A DNA stretch of 64,000 bases, from positions 1 to 64,000 of the forward strand of contig DAOTTU010000055.1 in assembly GCA_034437655.1 (NCBI GenBank), in the 5' to 3' direction. The stretch is from J027 sp034437655 (lineage in GTDB: Bacteria > Chloroflexota > Anaerolineae > Aggregatilineales > J027). Shown here piece by piece: positions 34,901 to 43,462 of the stretch. Made by a program: the position numbers and the translations under genes. Each line of letters opens with the position of its first letter. The first letter of the stretch is position 1. The notes under the pieces are model-generated. The model made no database searches, was not told the origin of the DNA, and worked only from the letters and a program-made list of their open reading frames with translations.

Positions 34901-35281
34901 GTCATCAACCTGGCTCACAGCCTGGCGGATGGCTTCAACGCCACCTTCCGTGAAGACTGTCCCGCTACCGGGGAAGGGTTCAAGGTAACGGTCGTCCATC
35001 TCAATTTCTGCTCGAGATTCACGCGCCGGCCCCGGCCCGGGTGGATACACGCGGATGTCACCCCGGTTCAGTTCTTGCAAATTGTTGGTCAGTGAGCCTT
35101 CAATCATCGCACCGAGGGTTTGCAGGCTGACGACTGCTGCCACACCCGCCGCAATACACAACAACGCGAAGACCGTCCGCCAGCCGCCAACCTTCAGGTC
35201 ATTCCATGAATGCCCAACGTAAAAGCGTAGCCGTTTGAAAATGTTGCTAAACGAGTTGCTTTTCATGAGTGATTTTGCCAT
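32000..35281 (-). CDS. FtsX/MacB-type ABC transporter permease, double-length
   Basis: 1093 residues. Two FtsX domains are each followed by three transmembrane helices (about 320-430 and at the C-terminus, 960-1085), and a middle block of extra helices lies at about 470-680. Large extracytoplasmic MacB_PCD-type domains occupy about 60-310 and 720-950. This is the layout of the LolCDE/AcrEF-like permeases that act as mechanotransmission machines rather than classical importers. The gene overlaps the end of the ATPase gene by 20 or 35 bases, since the start may be at 35281 or the ATG at 35266. Possible roles are lipoprotein or envelope-factor extrusion. Confidence 0.9.
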   Translation of the reverse strand: MAKSLMKSNSFSNIFKRLRFYVGHSWNDLKVGGWRTVFALLCIAAGVAAVVSLQTLGAMIEGSLTNNLQELNRGDIRVYPPGPGPARESRAEIEMDDRYLEPFPGSGTVFTEGGVEAIRQAVSQVDDGAEVSFLYRSPDKPTLGGFLEFGSEGRAIFPYFIDADYSVYGDTETLSGERVRDVIQAPTDIVISDNAAEDNGLEVGDQVVISDSDTPFTVRGIVEREVEAFTENFVFVTLFGFYYVDQDALPLFDVEDQELYAFEMYVNVSNPTAAGVREVSQHLEQRFDFVATTTTSDIRERNSQIVGAVNDLVLLMGVVSLLIGGIGIVNTMLVIVARRTTEIAVLKTIGMKARQVTVLFLVEAIVLGFVGSIIGCILGLGMAAVLQQFDVVFGTRLDWVWSTEALIRGMVLGVVITAIFGFLPTLMAGQVRPGNVLRPSSSKLPQIGVIQSLSALGVILFVMGVVVWTILQGSISPPDTRELFDPDDGQVGGVFAVASMLAMAAGITGSALVPSLSFIKRPEDELSANSKLIRRFLLGIGLVIQTMFQGVLFFSVAIVGVAIIFGRIDTTTLIASIIIGILGGILVSYQAIVLKQRSIFVALGGITVAFIGAGLLGAIVGAVFGYTLAAISPGLLWEFVVDLSANITLVAAIFAMIVATLGVLWFLVTLTARAPSMGVPDIKISLRALLSNRNRVASTLLALVIGVLTLSLVTMMASSLKQYFALNLEDSIGGNVVVFTIPNDNTWQTTLTNLEEVLDTTDGVQDYSIIANYQVDFVALEKEDGTRLKREDLLQIMATNLGQDIEEISDFFDVTLGSLDGRFLDQTLPGKQFTGENRQLQPSDSGERVLVVAGNNAMQAAEIEAGDVMVFSFATETGNQTLEYEVVGVSNDSFGDITADVGSFLYAPIDSFGGIGPDAVGGIANVEEDQVDAVRQRVRDDVPNTIVLETRYLNQIVNRLIDQFTALPFVVAVLNLVTGGAVIANSVVLSTMERRREIGVMKSLGVQRERVLGMLLIENGLMGFLAGLIGVGASLLLLVQLWALLFDGDLRGALPVGTALGLMGLCVFISLVAAAVTAWGASGEKPLNVLRNE

Positions 35282-35942
35282 CTTCCAGATTTACAATACG
35301 GTCGGTTTGTTCCGCGATACGCATGTCGTGCGTCACGATGATGATGGTGGTCTGTAAACGGTCGCGGATATCGTGTAGCGCTGCCATCACTTGCTTGCCA
35401 GACTCGGTGTCGAGGTTGCCTGTTGGCTCATCACAAAGCAGAATTGGCGGGTCATTGGCAAGCGCCCGCGCAATTGCAACACGTTGTTGCTGCCCACCAG
35501 ATAGTTGCCCCGGCCGGTGCCGCAAGCGATGCCCCAGCCCCAACGATTCCAGTAATTCGACTGCTTTGTCATTGGGGTGCGTGGGTGGTGACTTTGAGAA
35601 TGTCATTGGCAACGTCACGTTTTGCACAGCGGTTAGCGTCGGTACAAGGTTGAAGGCCTGAAAAACAAAGCCGATTTTCTCGTTACGCACATCGGTCAGA
35701 CGGCCTTCGTTCATCTCAGAAATGTCAATACCGTCGATAACCACGCTGCCAGTCGTTGGCGAGTCCAGACCACCAAGCAAACCCATCAGCGTACTTTTAC
35801 CGCTGCCAGACGGGCCAATGATACCCAGCACCTCGCCGCGTGCGATGTGGAGTGTAATGCCCTTGATAACGTTCAGAAAATTTTCACCGACTTCGACCGT
35901 CTTGGTCACGTTGTCGGCAATCACAGTATGCGTTGTGTCCAA
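35247..35942 (-). CDS. ABC transporter ATP-binding protein (LolD/MacB-type)
   Basis: 231-residue ATPase with Walker A GPSGSGKSTLMG, Q-loop FVFQAFNLVPTLT, signature LSGGQQQRVAIARAL, Walker B ILLCDEPTGNLD and H-loop IVTHDMR. The FNLVPTLTAVQNV text and GNLD are typical of the MacB/LolD subgroup that pairs with FtsX permeases. It overlaps the permease gene and is co-transcribed. It is divergent from the DUF1800 gene; the 264-base gap between them has no recognisable site. Confidence 0.95.
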   Translation of the reverse strand: MDTTHTVIADNVTKTVEVGENFLNVIKGITLHIARGEVLGIIGPSGSGKSTLMGLLGGLDSPTTGSVVIDGIDISEMNEGRLTDVRNEKIGFVFQAFNLVPTLTAVQNVTLPMTFSKSPPTHPNDKAVELLESLGLGHRLRHRPGQLSGGQQQRVAIARALANDPPILLCDEPTGNLDTESGKQVMAALHDIRDRLQTTIIIVTHDMRIAEQTDRIVNLEDGKITHEKQLV

Positions 35943-36206
35943 AATTAATGGCTCCGGGGGAAGTGTGGCGCTGTGTCAGGCACCACTTGTGAACTTTAGC
36001 ACGATTTCGTTCTACTATAATCAATGATCATGAGCCCTGCCTTAACCTGCACCACTGCATGATATACACACAAACGCTCCCCACAACGCACCACTTGTTC
36101 AACACATCCACACAAGAAAAACATCAACATTTTACAAATCGGCAATATTTCGCCCCTAGAGTGTGCTTAACTCAGACAACAACACAACAGCAGAAAGTAG
36201 GGTGTA

Positions 36207-37727
36207 ATGACTGCAATCAGCAGACGCGGGTTTTTGAAAGCACTGGGGGCGAGTGGCTTAGCCATCACACAACTGGATGGCTTGCGACAGGCCTTTGCTG
36301 GTGGAGAGCCGGGGAGTTTCATACCGACATCCGTTGAAGTCCGTGACCCGGTGATGCACATCATCAATCGCTTGACGTTTGGCCCCACTGATGTACTCTG
36401 GCAACATGTACGAGGTATCGGCGCTGATGCATTTATTGAAGAACAGCTTAACCCCGAAACGATTGACGACAGCGCCTTTGAAGCCACCTACGCAGATCAA
36501 TTTTTGCAGCTTGAATGGAGTACGGCTGAACTCTTCGCCGGGGTTGAGTCTGACGCGGTGCAACGCCTGTCTGCGCAGATGATTGGCAACTGGGTGTTCC
36601 GTGCCACGTATAGCCAGCGTCAACTTTATGAACGCATGGTGCATTTCTGGACGGATCATTTCAATATATTCAGTGGCAATCGACTGGCCGCTATCCTTAA
36701 ACCAGCAGACGAACGTGACGTGATTCGGCCCCATGCGCTCGGTCGTTTTCGAGACATTCTCGGTGCTTCAGCGCATAGCCCGGCGATGCTGCTTTATCTG
36801 GACAACTTCACCAGTCGCAAAGAAGCGCCTAACGAGAACTACGCCCGCGAATTGCTAGAACTGCACACCCTCGGCGTTGATGGTGGTTATACAGAAGACG
36901 ATGTGCAAGAAGTGGCGCGCTGTTTTACAGGCTGGTCAATTGTGCCGCCACGCAATCCGCTTGGCCTCCCCGAAGATCGTATCGGTACCTTTTATTTCAA
37001 CCCACGTGCCCATGACACCGGGGAAAAGGTTGTATTGGGGCATACCATACCGGCCGGGGGTGGTGAAGAAGACGGCGAGATGGTGCTTGACATCCTGGCA
37101 CGCCATCCTGCAACCGCACGCTTTATCAGCAATAAGTTGATTCGACGCTTTGTGGCTGATGATCCGCCGCAGGCCCTTGTTGAGCGGTGTGCTAACGTCT
37201 TCATGGAAAGCAACGGTGACATCCGCCGTGTGATGGGTACATTGCTGCGCTCGGTCGAGTTCTGGAATGCACCACCCAAATTCAAACGTCCCTTTGAATA
37301 CTTTATCAGCGCCGTGCGGCCATTGAACTATGACCTGCGCATGCGCGGTTTTCTGGCGGTATTTGTGGATGTCATGCGTAACCTCGGGCAAATCCCCTTC
37401 GGACGCCCCTCACCAGATGGCTATCCGGATATACAGGCCTACTGGTCATCAAACCTGCTCATGCGCTGGAACATCGCGATTGTGGCCGCACACGGCAACA
37501 TCAACGGCAATGAATATGACGTCATCGGGCTGTTGCAGGACAACAACATCCCACTTGAAGCTGAACCCATCATCGACTTTATGGCTCAACACCTCTATGG
37601 CCGCGCCCTTGATGACGATGAATCACGCATTATTTTTGAGCATATCAACAGTGGGAACGGTGAACCACAATACATTGCCGACGCCCTTGCGTTGTTGATG
37701 GCCGCGCCTGCTTACCAATACCGCTAA
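36207..37727 (+). CDS. DUF1800 family protein with Tat signal
   Basis: 506 residues. The N-terminus has a twin-arginine motif SRRGFLK followed by a hydrophobic core, so folded export is predicted. The body is a DUF1800 domain: HFWTDHFNIF, ENYARELLELHTLGVDGGYTEDDV and RFISNKLIRRFV segments are typical. DUF1800 genes commonly sit beside DUF1501 genes, as here (35 bases apart). The biochemical role is not established. The two probably make an exported complex, since both carry Tat signals. Confidence 0.92.
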   Translation: MTAISRRGFLKALGASGLAITQLDGLRQAFAGGEPGSFIPTSVEVRDPVMHIINRLTFGPTDVLWQHVRGIGADAFIEEQLNPETIDDSAFEATYADQFLQLEWSTAELFAGVESDAVQRLSAQMIGNWVFRATYSQRQLYERMVHFWTDHFNIFSGNRLAAILKPADERDVIRPHALGRFRDILGASAHSPAMLLYLDNFTSRKEAPNENYARELLELHTLGVDGGYTEDDVQEVARCFTGWSIVPPRNPLGLPEDRIGTFYFNPRAHDTGEKVVLGHTIPAGGGEEDGEMVLDILARHPATARFISNKLIRRFVADDPPQALVERCANVFMESNGDIRRVMGTLLRSVEFWNAPPKFKRPFEYFISAVRPLNYDLRMRGFLAVFVDVMRNLGQIPFGRPSPDGYPDIQAYWSSNLLMRWNIAIVAAHGNINGNEYDVIGLLQDNNIPLEAEPIIDFMAQHLYGRALDDDESRIIFEHINSGNGEPQYIADALALLMAAPAYQYR

Positions 37728-37762
37728 AGTCCACCCAACAAGAATTAAAGGGAGAAAACCCT

Positions 37763-39025
37763 ATGAGCAAGCAATATTCTCGCCGTGAATGGTTACGCCG
37801 CAGCGCTGCTATCGGCACACTTTCTGCCGCACATTTAATGCTCCCAAACTGGATGCCGCGCATGGCTTTTTCAGCGAAGCACCAGGCCCCGCGTGGTGAT
37901 GTGCTGGTGTGTGTCTTTTTGCGTGGGGGTGCGGACAGCATGAATATGATCGTGCCCCATGCTGAAGATGCCTATTACAACGCCCGCCCACAACTGGCCA
38001 TCCCGCGTCCAGACACCCGTGGCAGTGACCCCAAAGCCCTTGATCTGGATGGTTTTTTCGGGCTGCATCCGTCGTTGGCACCGCTGCATAACCTGATGCT
38101 TGGCAGCCAACTGCGAGCTGTGCATGCGACTGGCTCGCCTGACCCCACGCGCTCTCACTTCGAAGCGATGGACTACATGGAGCGCGGCACCCCCGGCGAA
38201 AAAACCGAGACGTCCGGCTGGCTGGGGCGGCACCTCGCCACGCTCGACACGGGCAATAACTCTCCGGTGCGGGCCGTGGGTTGGGGGACAGCCGCACAGA
38301 TGGCATTAGCTGGCCCTGTAGCACCGACTGTGTTACAGTCTATTGCAGACTATCACCTCGGTGGTCGGCTTGATGTGGCGGCGCAGATGATGAACGCCAT
38401 TTCGCAGCTTTATCACCTCGAAACAGATGCGCTCACAGCCTCCGCAGATGCTACGATAGAAGCGATTGACCTCGTGGGGCAGGTGCAAATTGACCGGTAC
38501 CGTCCCCAGAACGGCGCAACCTACCCCGAAAACAACTTTGCGATGGCACTGATGCAAACGGCTGCTATTGCCCGTGCAGGCATCGGGCTAGAAACAGCCT
38601 GCATTGACCTCGGCGGTTGGGATACCCACGCGCGTCAGGGGAGCGTGCAGGGCGAACATGCGCAATTGCTGAACATACTCGGCAGTGGGCTCGCAGCCTT
38701 CCATCAAGATATGGGGCCAGAAATGTCGCGTGTGACGGTGGTTGTGATGTCCGAGTTTGGTCGCCGCTTGCAAGAAAACGCCGATCAGGGCACCGATCAT
38801 GGGCATGGCGGGGCGATGCTGGTGATGAGCGATAATTTGACCGCAGATGGTCCGGTGCTGGCAGACTGGCCGGGGCTTGCACCAGAAAATCTGGTACGCG
38901 GTGATCTCGCCATTACCACCGATTACCGCAACGTCCTCAGCGAAATCCTCACCAAACGCCTGAACAACCCGCTGACGAATGAAGTCTTCCCGAACTTCAA
39001 CGCCGAGGATGTCGGGCTATTCTAA
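37763..39025 (+). CDS. DUF1501 family protein with Tat signal
   Basis: 420 residues. Twin-arginine motif SRREWLRRS at the N-terminus. The domain is DUF1501, an alkaline-phosphatase-like fold distantly related to sulfatases: VFLRGGADSMNMIVP, SHFEAMDYMERG, IDLGGWDTHA, SEFGRRLQENADQGTDHGHG. The paired Asp/His residues of the latter segments would form the metal site. AAAGGGAG precedes the ATG. It forms an operon with the DUF1800 gene. Confidence 0.92.
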   Translation: MSKQYSRREWLRRSAAIGTLSAAHLMLPNWMPRMAFSAKHQAPRGDVLVCVFLRGGADSMNMIVPHAEDAYYNARPQLAIPRPDTRGSDPKALDLDGFFGLHPSLAPLHNLMLGSQLRAVHATGSPDPTRSHFEAMDYMERGTPGEKTETSGWLGRHLATLDTGNNSPVRAVGWGTAAQMALAGPVAPTVLQSIADYHLGGRLDVAAQMMNAISQLYHLETDALTASADATIEAIDLVGQVQIDRYRPQNGATYPENNFAMALMQTAAIARAGIGLETACIDLGGWDTHARQGSVQGEHAQLLNILGSGLAAFHQDMGPEMSRVTVVVMSEFGRRLQENADQGTDHGHGGAMLVMSDNLTADGPVLADWPGLAPENLVRGDLAITTDYRNVLSEILTKRLNNPLTNEVFPNFNAEDVGLF

Positions 39026-39041
39026 AACAAATCCGGCATTG

Positions 39042-39269
39042 TTAGTCATCCAACGGCGTAATTTCCCCGTCTACCAGTTGATTTACCCTTAACTCAGCCT
39101 GCTCTAGCAATTGCTGGCAGTAGGCTGAGAGTTGTTGCCCCTCAGCGAATAAATTTAGCGATTCTTCAAGCGCAAGGTTGCCACGCTCAAGTTGCTGGAC
39201 AATTTCTTCTAGTTTGGTATAGGCTTCTTCGTAGGTCATCTTTTCGTCAGGTACGGAATTTTCAGCCAT
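39042..39269 (-). CDS. xseB: Exodeoxyribonuclease VII small subunit
   Basis: 75 residues, the usual length. It has the family pattern TYEEAYTKLEEIVQQLERGNLALEESLNLFAEGQQL (key residues YEEA, LEEIV, LE-G, LEESL). The subunit binds XseA to form the ssDNA exonuclease that trims single strands to short oligonucleotides. No xseA is adjacent in this window, although the two often form an operon. Confidence 0.95.
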   Translation of the reverse strand: MAENSVPDEKMTYEEAYTKLEEIVQQLERGNLALEESLNLFAEGQQLSAYCQQLLEQAELRVNQLVDGEITPLDD

Positions 39270-39361
39270 TACAGTATCTCACTTTAAATTAGGGGGTAAT
39301 TCTGCATTCAGCCTGCATTATAATGAAGATCAACCTGGAAAAACACAGTTCGAGAGACACC

Positions 39362-40216
39362 ATGCAGGCGACACAACCACGCCCAACCCAATCTCATCAA
39401 CCTCCGACATCTCGCTGGCAGGTGTGGCTGGTGCTGATCGTGTTTTTGCTGGCAGGCGGCTTCTGGCTCTCGCAAACACCAGACGGTGTTCAGGGAAAAG
39501 CTGACGCGGTGGGGTATGCCATTTGTCATCGCATCGAAGACCGTTCTTTTGCGACATATGGCGACCGCCAGCTCCCGATGTGTGCGCGGTGTAGTGGAAT
39601 TTACGCCGGGGTTATGACGGGGTTGCTAACCGTGGCGGCATTCGGGCGACTACGGGCCACAAAGCTCCCCAGTCTACCCGTTGGGCTGGTGCTGTTGAGT
39701 TTTGTGGGTGTGCTTGGCGTAGATGGACTCAACAGCTATTTTCACCTGTTCCCTGACTTTGATGATGGGCTTTACCAACCCAACAACACACTGCGCGTGA
39801 CGACTGGCATGTTCACCGGGCTCACGATGATTCAGGGACTATTACCCATCTTTAACGGCTCTGTCTGGCACCCTGAAGCGGCCCAGAAAACCCGCGCCGT
39901 GCGGAATTTCAAAGAACTGGCCATTTACTGTGCGGCGATCATCGCTGTGTTGGGTCTGATTTTGCTGAATAGCCCATTCATCAATCTTGTGGTTGGGTTT
40001 GCCAGTGCTTTTGGGGTGCTGCTTGTGCTGAGTATGGTGATGGCGGTTATGTTCATGACGCTGATCGGTACCGACCGCAGCTATGCTCGCTGGCCGCAGC
40101 TCTGGTTGCCGATGCTGGCAGGGCTCACAGCAGCGATTATTTTCGTCGGTGGCATAGACGCGCTACGCTTTATGCTGACTGGTACCTGGGAAGGCTTTGT
40201 GTTCGCCCAACAATAG
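39362..40216 (+). CDS. DUF2085 membrane protein
   Basis: 284 residues from the ATG at 39362, which follows GAGAG; a frame start at 39323 would add 13 residues. It has the DUF2085 signature: ICHRIEDRSF followed by LPMCARCSGIYAG, with His and Cys residues that could hold a metal. About seven transmembrane helices. Function unknown. The DUF4126 gene follows 27 bases downstream with its own AAGGAG. Confidence 0.85.
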   Translation: MQATQPRPTQSHQPPTSRWQVWLVLIVFLLAGGFWLSQTPDGVQGKADAVGYAICHRIEDRSFATYGDRQLPMCARCSGIYAGVMTGLLTVAAFGRLRATKLPSLPVGLVLLSFVGVLGVDGLNSYFHLFPDFDDGLYQPNNTLRVTTGMFTGLTMIQGLLPIFNGSVWHPEAAQKTRAVRNFKELAIYCAAIIAVLGLILLNSPFINLVVGFASAFGVLLVLSMVMAVMFMTLIGTDRSYARWPQLWLPMLAGLTAAIIFVGGIDALRFMLTGTWEGFVFAQQ

Positions 40217-40243
40217 GTTGAGTTTCAAAACAAGGAGCGACCT

Positions 40244-40831
40244 GTGGAAACACTTGCGACCGGATTAGGTTTATCGTCCAGTGCCGGGCTCAACGCCTGG
40301 CTACCGTTGATTATCTACAATCTTGGTGTTCGTTTTGACTTTATCGGTGAAAGCGATATGCCTGTTGCAGAAACGATCACGTCGTGGGAATCGCTGGCGG
40401 TTTTTACAGTGTTGTTGATTATCGAAATGATCGTCGATAAAGTGCCAGTGCTGGATAGTTTTAACGACATTGTTGGCACCGTCGTGCGTCCAGTTGCCGG
40501 GGCAGCGCTGATGGTGGCCAGCACGGGCGAACTCGGTGATACATTTAGTCCTGAACTGGTACAACTCTTTTCGATCATCTCTGGCGGTACGTCAGCAGGG
40601 GGAGTACACGCAGTAAAAGCCCTCTCGCGCCCGTTAATTACAGGCTCTACGGCTGGCACAGGTAATTTTGTGGTCAGCCTGTTAGAAGATATTCTGGCAG
40701 TTGGTGTTTCTTTATTCGCGATTGTATTGCCGTTTATTATTCTGTTTCTAGCGGTCAGTGTTGTCGTGTTGGGGTTCTGGTATATCTGGGAATTACAACG
40801 GCGCGACATGATCAAACGGCAGTACCTTTGA
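40244..40831 (+). CDS. DUF4126 membrane protein
   Basis: 195 residues with four or five helices. The start LATGLGLSSSAGLNAWLPL and the repeated Gly/Ala-rich small-residue helices (GTVVRPVAGAALMVAS, GGTSAGGVHAVKA) are typical of DUF4126. Function unknown. GTG start at 40244, seven bases after AAGGAG. Lies between DUF2085 and universal stress protein genes, with 21 bases to the latter. Confidence 0.82.
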   Translation: METLATGLGLSSSAGLNAWLPLIIYNLGVRFDFIGESDMPVAETITSWESLAVFTVLLIIEMIVDKVPVLDSFNDIVGTVVRPVAGAALMVASTGELGDTFSPELVQLFSIISGGTSAGGVHAVKALSRPLITGSTAGTGNFVVSLLEDILAVGVSLFAIVLPFIILFLAVSVVVLGFWYIWELQRRDMIKRQYL

Positions 40832-40852
40832 TAACCCGGAGGCCATATCCCC

Positions 40853-41350
40853 ATGAGTTACCATAAAATCGTTGTTCCCCTTGATGGCAGCGGCTGGGCA
40901 ACACGAGCTGTCTCCCATGCAGCACGTATTGCAAAAAATAATGACGCTGAACTGATCTTGCTACACGTTTATCATTCACCGTTAGCCGAGTACCGTGACT
41001 CACTTTCACTGGCGAATCAAACTACTTTGATTGACCAGGAACGCGAACGCATAAAAAACCATCTCATTAGCCTGCGTACCGACCTGCGCAGCCAGGGGGT
41101 AAAAGTGCGGGGCCACATCATTGACGGTCGCGACCCGGCCATTAACATCGTCAAATATGTACTGTCCGAAGGCGCAGACCTCGTCGTGATGTCCACACAT
41201 GGGCGTACCGGGCTGGCTCGCTTCATTTTCGGCAGTGTGGCGCATAAGGTGATGCAGTCGCTGGCTGTGCCCGTGTTATTGGTTCGCCCCGACCAGCCAG
41301 AGGAATTGGCCGAAGATGCCAGCGATCTCCCATCTGGCGAAGTCTTGTAG
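40853..41350 (+). CDS. Universal stress protein (UspA family)
   Basis: 165-residue single-domain Usp. It starts KIVVPLDGSGWA and ends with the nucleotide-binding loop STHGRTGLARFIFGS and PVLLVRP. In the ATP-binding pattern of MJ0577-type proteins (Gly-x2-Gly-x9-Gly-Ser), the first Gly is Ser here, while the others are retained, so ATP binding is likely but not sure. CGGAGG precedes the ATG. Confidence 0.92.
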   Translation: MSYHKIVVPLDGSGWATRAVSHAARIAKNNDAELILLHVYHSPLAEYRDSLSLANQTTLIDQERERIKNHLISLRTDLRSQGVKVRGHIIDGRDPAINIVKYVLSEGADLVVMSTHGRTGLARFIFGSVAHKVMQSLAVPVLLVRPDQPEELAEDASDLPSGEVL

Positions 41351-41367
41351 TGCGGCAACAATACGGT

Positions 41368-42114
41368 TTAGTCCATGCTTTCGCCACCGTCAACATGGAT
41401 GGTCTGGCCGGTGATATAGCTGGCGGCGTCTGAACACAAAAATAACACAACATTCGCGACTTCTTCAGGGCTCCCTAACCGACCCTGTGGAATCGCGCTC
41501 AAATCGATTTGCCCTGCTAACTGGCTTTCCCCCTCAATGTTAGCAGGGCAGATTGCGTTAACGCGGATACCGAGTGCGGCGTATTCGCGGGCAGATTCTT
41601 TCGTCAACCCAATCATGGCCGCTTTGCTGGTCACATAGGCGACACTGTTTTGACGTGGCAAAGTGTGCCCGGCGGTACTGGCCATATTGATGATCACACC
41701 GCCACCTTCGTCAGCCATAACACGCCCGGCCAGTTGTGTGACGAAGAATGTGCCGTTGATGTTGACATCCATTGAACGTCGCCAGTCCCATTCATCGAGC
41801 TTGATCAGGCTGCTTATTTTTTCGACACCGGCCGCGTTCACCACAATATCTATGCGCTCGAACTCATCGCGCAACGCCTCAATCATTGGGCCGACAAGCA
41901 GCTTGTTGGACACGTCTGCCTGCCAACCGCGTGCAGTCCCGCCTGCTGCAACAATTGTTTCGGCCACATCATCACACTTATCAGGGTTGATGTCTACGAC
42001 AAAGACTGCTGCCCCAGCCTTGCCAAGTGCTAACGCAGTTGACCGACCAACGCCAGCCCCACCCCCTGTTACAAGAGCGACTTTGCCCTGTAAATCCACG
42101 TTAAAATTTGTCAC
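41368..42114 (-). CDS. SDR family NAD(P)-dependent oxidoreductase
   Basis: 248 residues from a GTG at 42114. A longer open frame reaches 42231, but that extension overlaps the divergent phosphatase gene and does not resemble the family. Classical SDR layout: TGGGAGVGRSTALAL cofactor site, DVNPDK-like acidic end of strand 2 (VVDINPD, favouring NAD), NAAG, catalytic Ser in MAST, YVTSK (Tyr and Lys), and VDGGESMD at the C-terminus. Most similar in text to FabG-like and 3-oxoacyl or sugar dehydrogenases; the substrate is unknown. The start is uncertain because no good ribosome site is seen. Confidence 0.85.
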   Translation of the reverse strand: MTNFNVDLQGKVALVTGGGAGVGRSTALALGKAGAAVFVVDINPDKCDDVAETIVAAGGTARGWQADVSNKLLVGPMIEALRDEFERIDIVVNAAGVEKISSLIKLDEWDWRRSMDVNINGTFFVTQLAGRVMADEGGGVIINMASTAGHTLPRQNSVAYVTSKAAMIGLTKESAREYAALGIRVNAICPANIEGESQLAGQIDLSAIPQGRLGSPEEVANVVLFLCSDAASYITGQTIHVDGGESMD

Positions 42115-42200
42115 GATGTTGCTTGCCTTTACCTTCTCAGAGTGTGTTAAACTTATTCTGGTATACAGTGTCCATTGCTTCAACCATAGAAAGTAACCAA

Positions 42201-42911
42201 ATGGTCCAATTCCTCCTTGTTCGACACGCAATCAATGAATGGGTTAAAACAGGTAAACTCGCGGGATGGACGCCCGGTGTACACCTCAACGACGACGGCC
42301 GTAAGCAAGCCGAAGCGCTTGGCGAACGCCTGAGTACAGAAAAAATTACTGCGATCTATTCCAGTCCGCTTGAGCGTACGATGGAAACTGCCGAGGCCAT
42401 CGCCAAACACCACCCCGACCTCACTGTGCAACAGGAATCTGGTATTGGTGAGGTACGTTATGGGAAGTGGGAAGGCAAAAAAATCAAGAAGTTGGCCAAG
42501 AAAAAAAAGTGGCAGATTGTACAGCATGTTCCGTCACGGATGACCTTTCCAAAGGGAGAATCCATGCGCGGTACACAAATGCGAGCCGTTGACACTATCG
42601 AGAACCTGTATGCACAATACAAAGACGATGAAAACGCGGTCATTGTGCTGGTGTTTCACGCTGACCTGATCAAGATGGTGGTCGCCCATTATCTGGGTGT
42701 GCATCTGGACTTGTTTCAACGGATTGTCATTTCGCCAGCATCTATTACACGCCTCTTGCTGGACGACGGCCGCCCCTTCCTGGCAACCGTCAACGATACC
42801 AGCCACAACCCGCCTTTGCCCAAGCCTGAACCCGACGAGGAAGCTGACGAAGACACAGGTGACGAGGTAGAGGATGACGACGATCTTAATGACGAAGAAG
42901 ACGAAAACTAG
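42201..42911 (+). CDS. Histidine phosphatase family protein (MSMEG_4193-like)
   Basis: 236 residues from the ATG at 42201. The catalytic phospho-His motif reads LVRHAINEW, with Ala where the family normally has Gly (RHG). The Arg in SSPLERTMETAEA and the second His in VFHADLIKMV are present. The last 40 residues are an extremely acidic Asp/Glu-rich tail. It is the first gene of a compact cassette with DUF3090 (eight bases apart) and an SCO1664-like protein. The same three families are neighbours in Actinobacteria (TIGR03848, TIGR03847, TIGR03843). The phosphatase substrate is unknown. Confidence 0.85.
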   Translation: MVQFLLVRHAINEWVKTGKLAGWTPGVHLNDDGRKQAEALGERLSTEKITAIYSSPLERTMETAEAIAKHHPDLTVQQESGIGEVRYGKWEGKKIKKLAKKKKWQIVQHVPSRMTFPKGESMRGTQMRAVDTIENLYAQYKDDENAVIVLVFHADLIKMVVAHYLGVHLDLFQRIVISPASITRLLLDDGRPFLATVNDTSHNPPLPKPEPDEEADEDTGDEVEDDDDLNDEEDEN

Positions 42912-42919
42912 GAGACCGA

Positions 42920-43438
42920 ATGCCCAATCAGGAAATCGAACTGGATCAGCTAGACTTCATTACTATCGGCACTGTTGGCCCTAAGGGACGACGCCAGTTT
43001 AATATCCAGGCCGGGCAGGGCAGCCAGATCATCACCCTGATCATCGAGAAAGAACAGGCGCGCCAGCTTGCTGATGCAATTGAAGAAATTCTTGATGACC
43101 TTCAAAAACGTGATGACGACACCTTCAAACAGCCGATCATCAACCTCGGGAAATGGGACATGGCGCTCCGTGACCCGGTTGAGCCACAATTTCGTGTTGC
43201 TAAGATGGGGTTGGGCTATGATGAAGACCGAGACCGTATTATCCTTGTCGCCCAAGAACTCCTGGTCACTGAAGAAGAAGAAGAGGAAGCTGACCCTTTA
43301 ACCAACCGCCCTAGCATTGTCCGCATGTGGGGTACACGTGAACAATACAAAGCCCTCAGTGTGCATTCTTTACAGGTTGTTGACGCAGGTCGTGCGGACC
43401 CACGCGAAAACGGCTATGTCATTTACTACTGGACGTAA
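42920..43438 (+). CDS. DUF3090 family protein
   Basis: 172 residues, soluble. TVGPKGRRQFNIQAG at the start and the IEKEQARQLADAI helix are typical of DUF3090 (TIGR03847). A strongly acidic linker (EEEEEEAD, about 130-138) precedes a C-terminal WGTREQYKALSVHS segment. AGGAG before the ATG. It is the middle gene of the cassette and has no known biochemical function; it may be an adaptor or substrate-binding partner for the flanking phosphatase and kinase-fold proteins. Confidence 0.9.
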   Translation: MPNQEIELDQLDFITIGTVGPKGRRQFNIQAGQGSQIITLIIEKEQARQLADAIEEILDDLQKRDDDTFKQPIINLGKWDMALRDPVEPQFRVAKMGLGYDEDRDRIILVAQELLVTEEEEEEADPLTNRPSIVRMWGTREQYKALSVHSLQVVDAGRADPRENGYVIYYWT

Positions 43439-43462
43439 GACAAGTTTGCCCGGGAAAAAGCC

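Noticed and set aside
41368..42231. Full-length SDR frame starting at 42231
   Set aside because: The extra 39 residues overlap the divergent phosphatase gene and do not look like an SDR N-terminus; a GTG at 42114 fits better.
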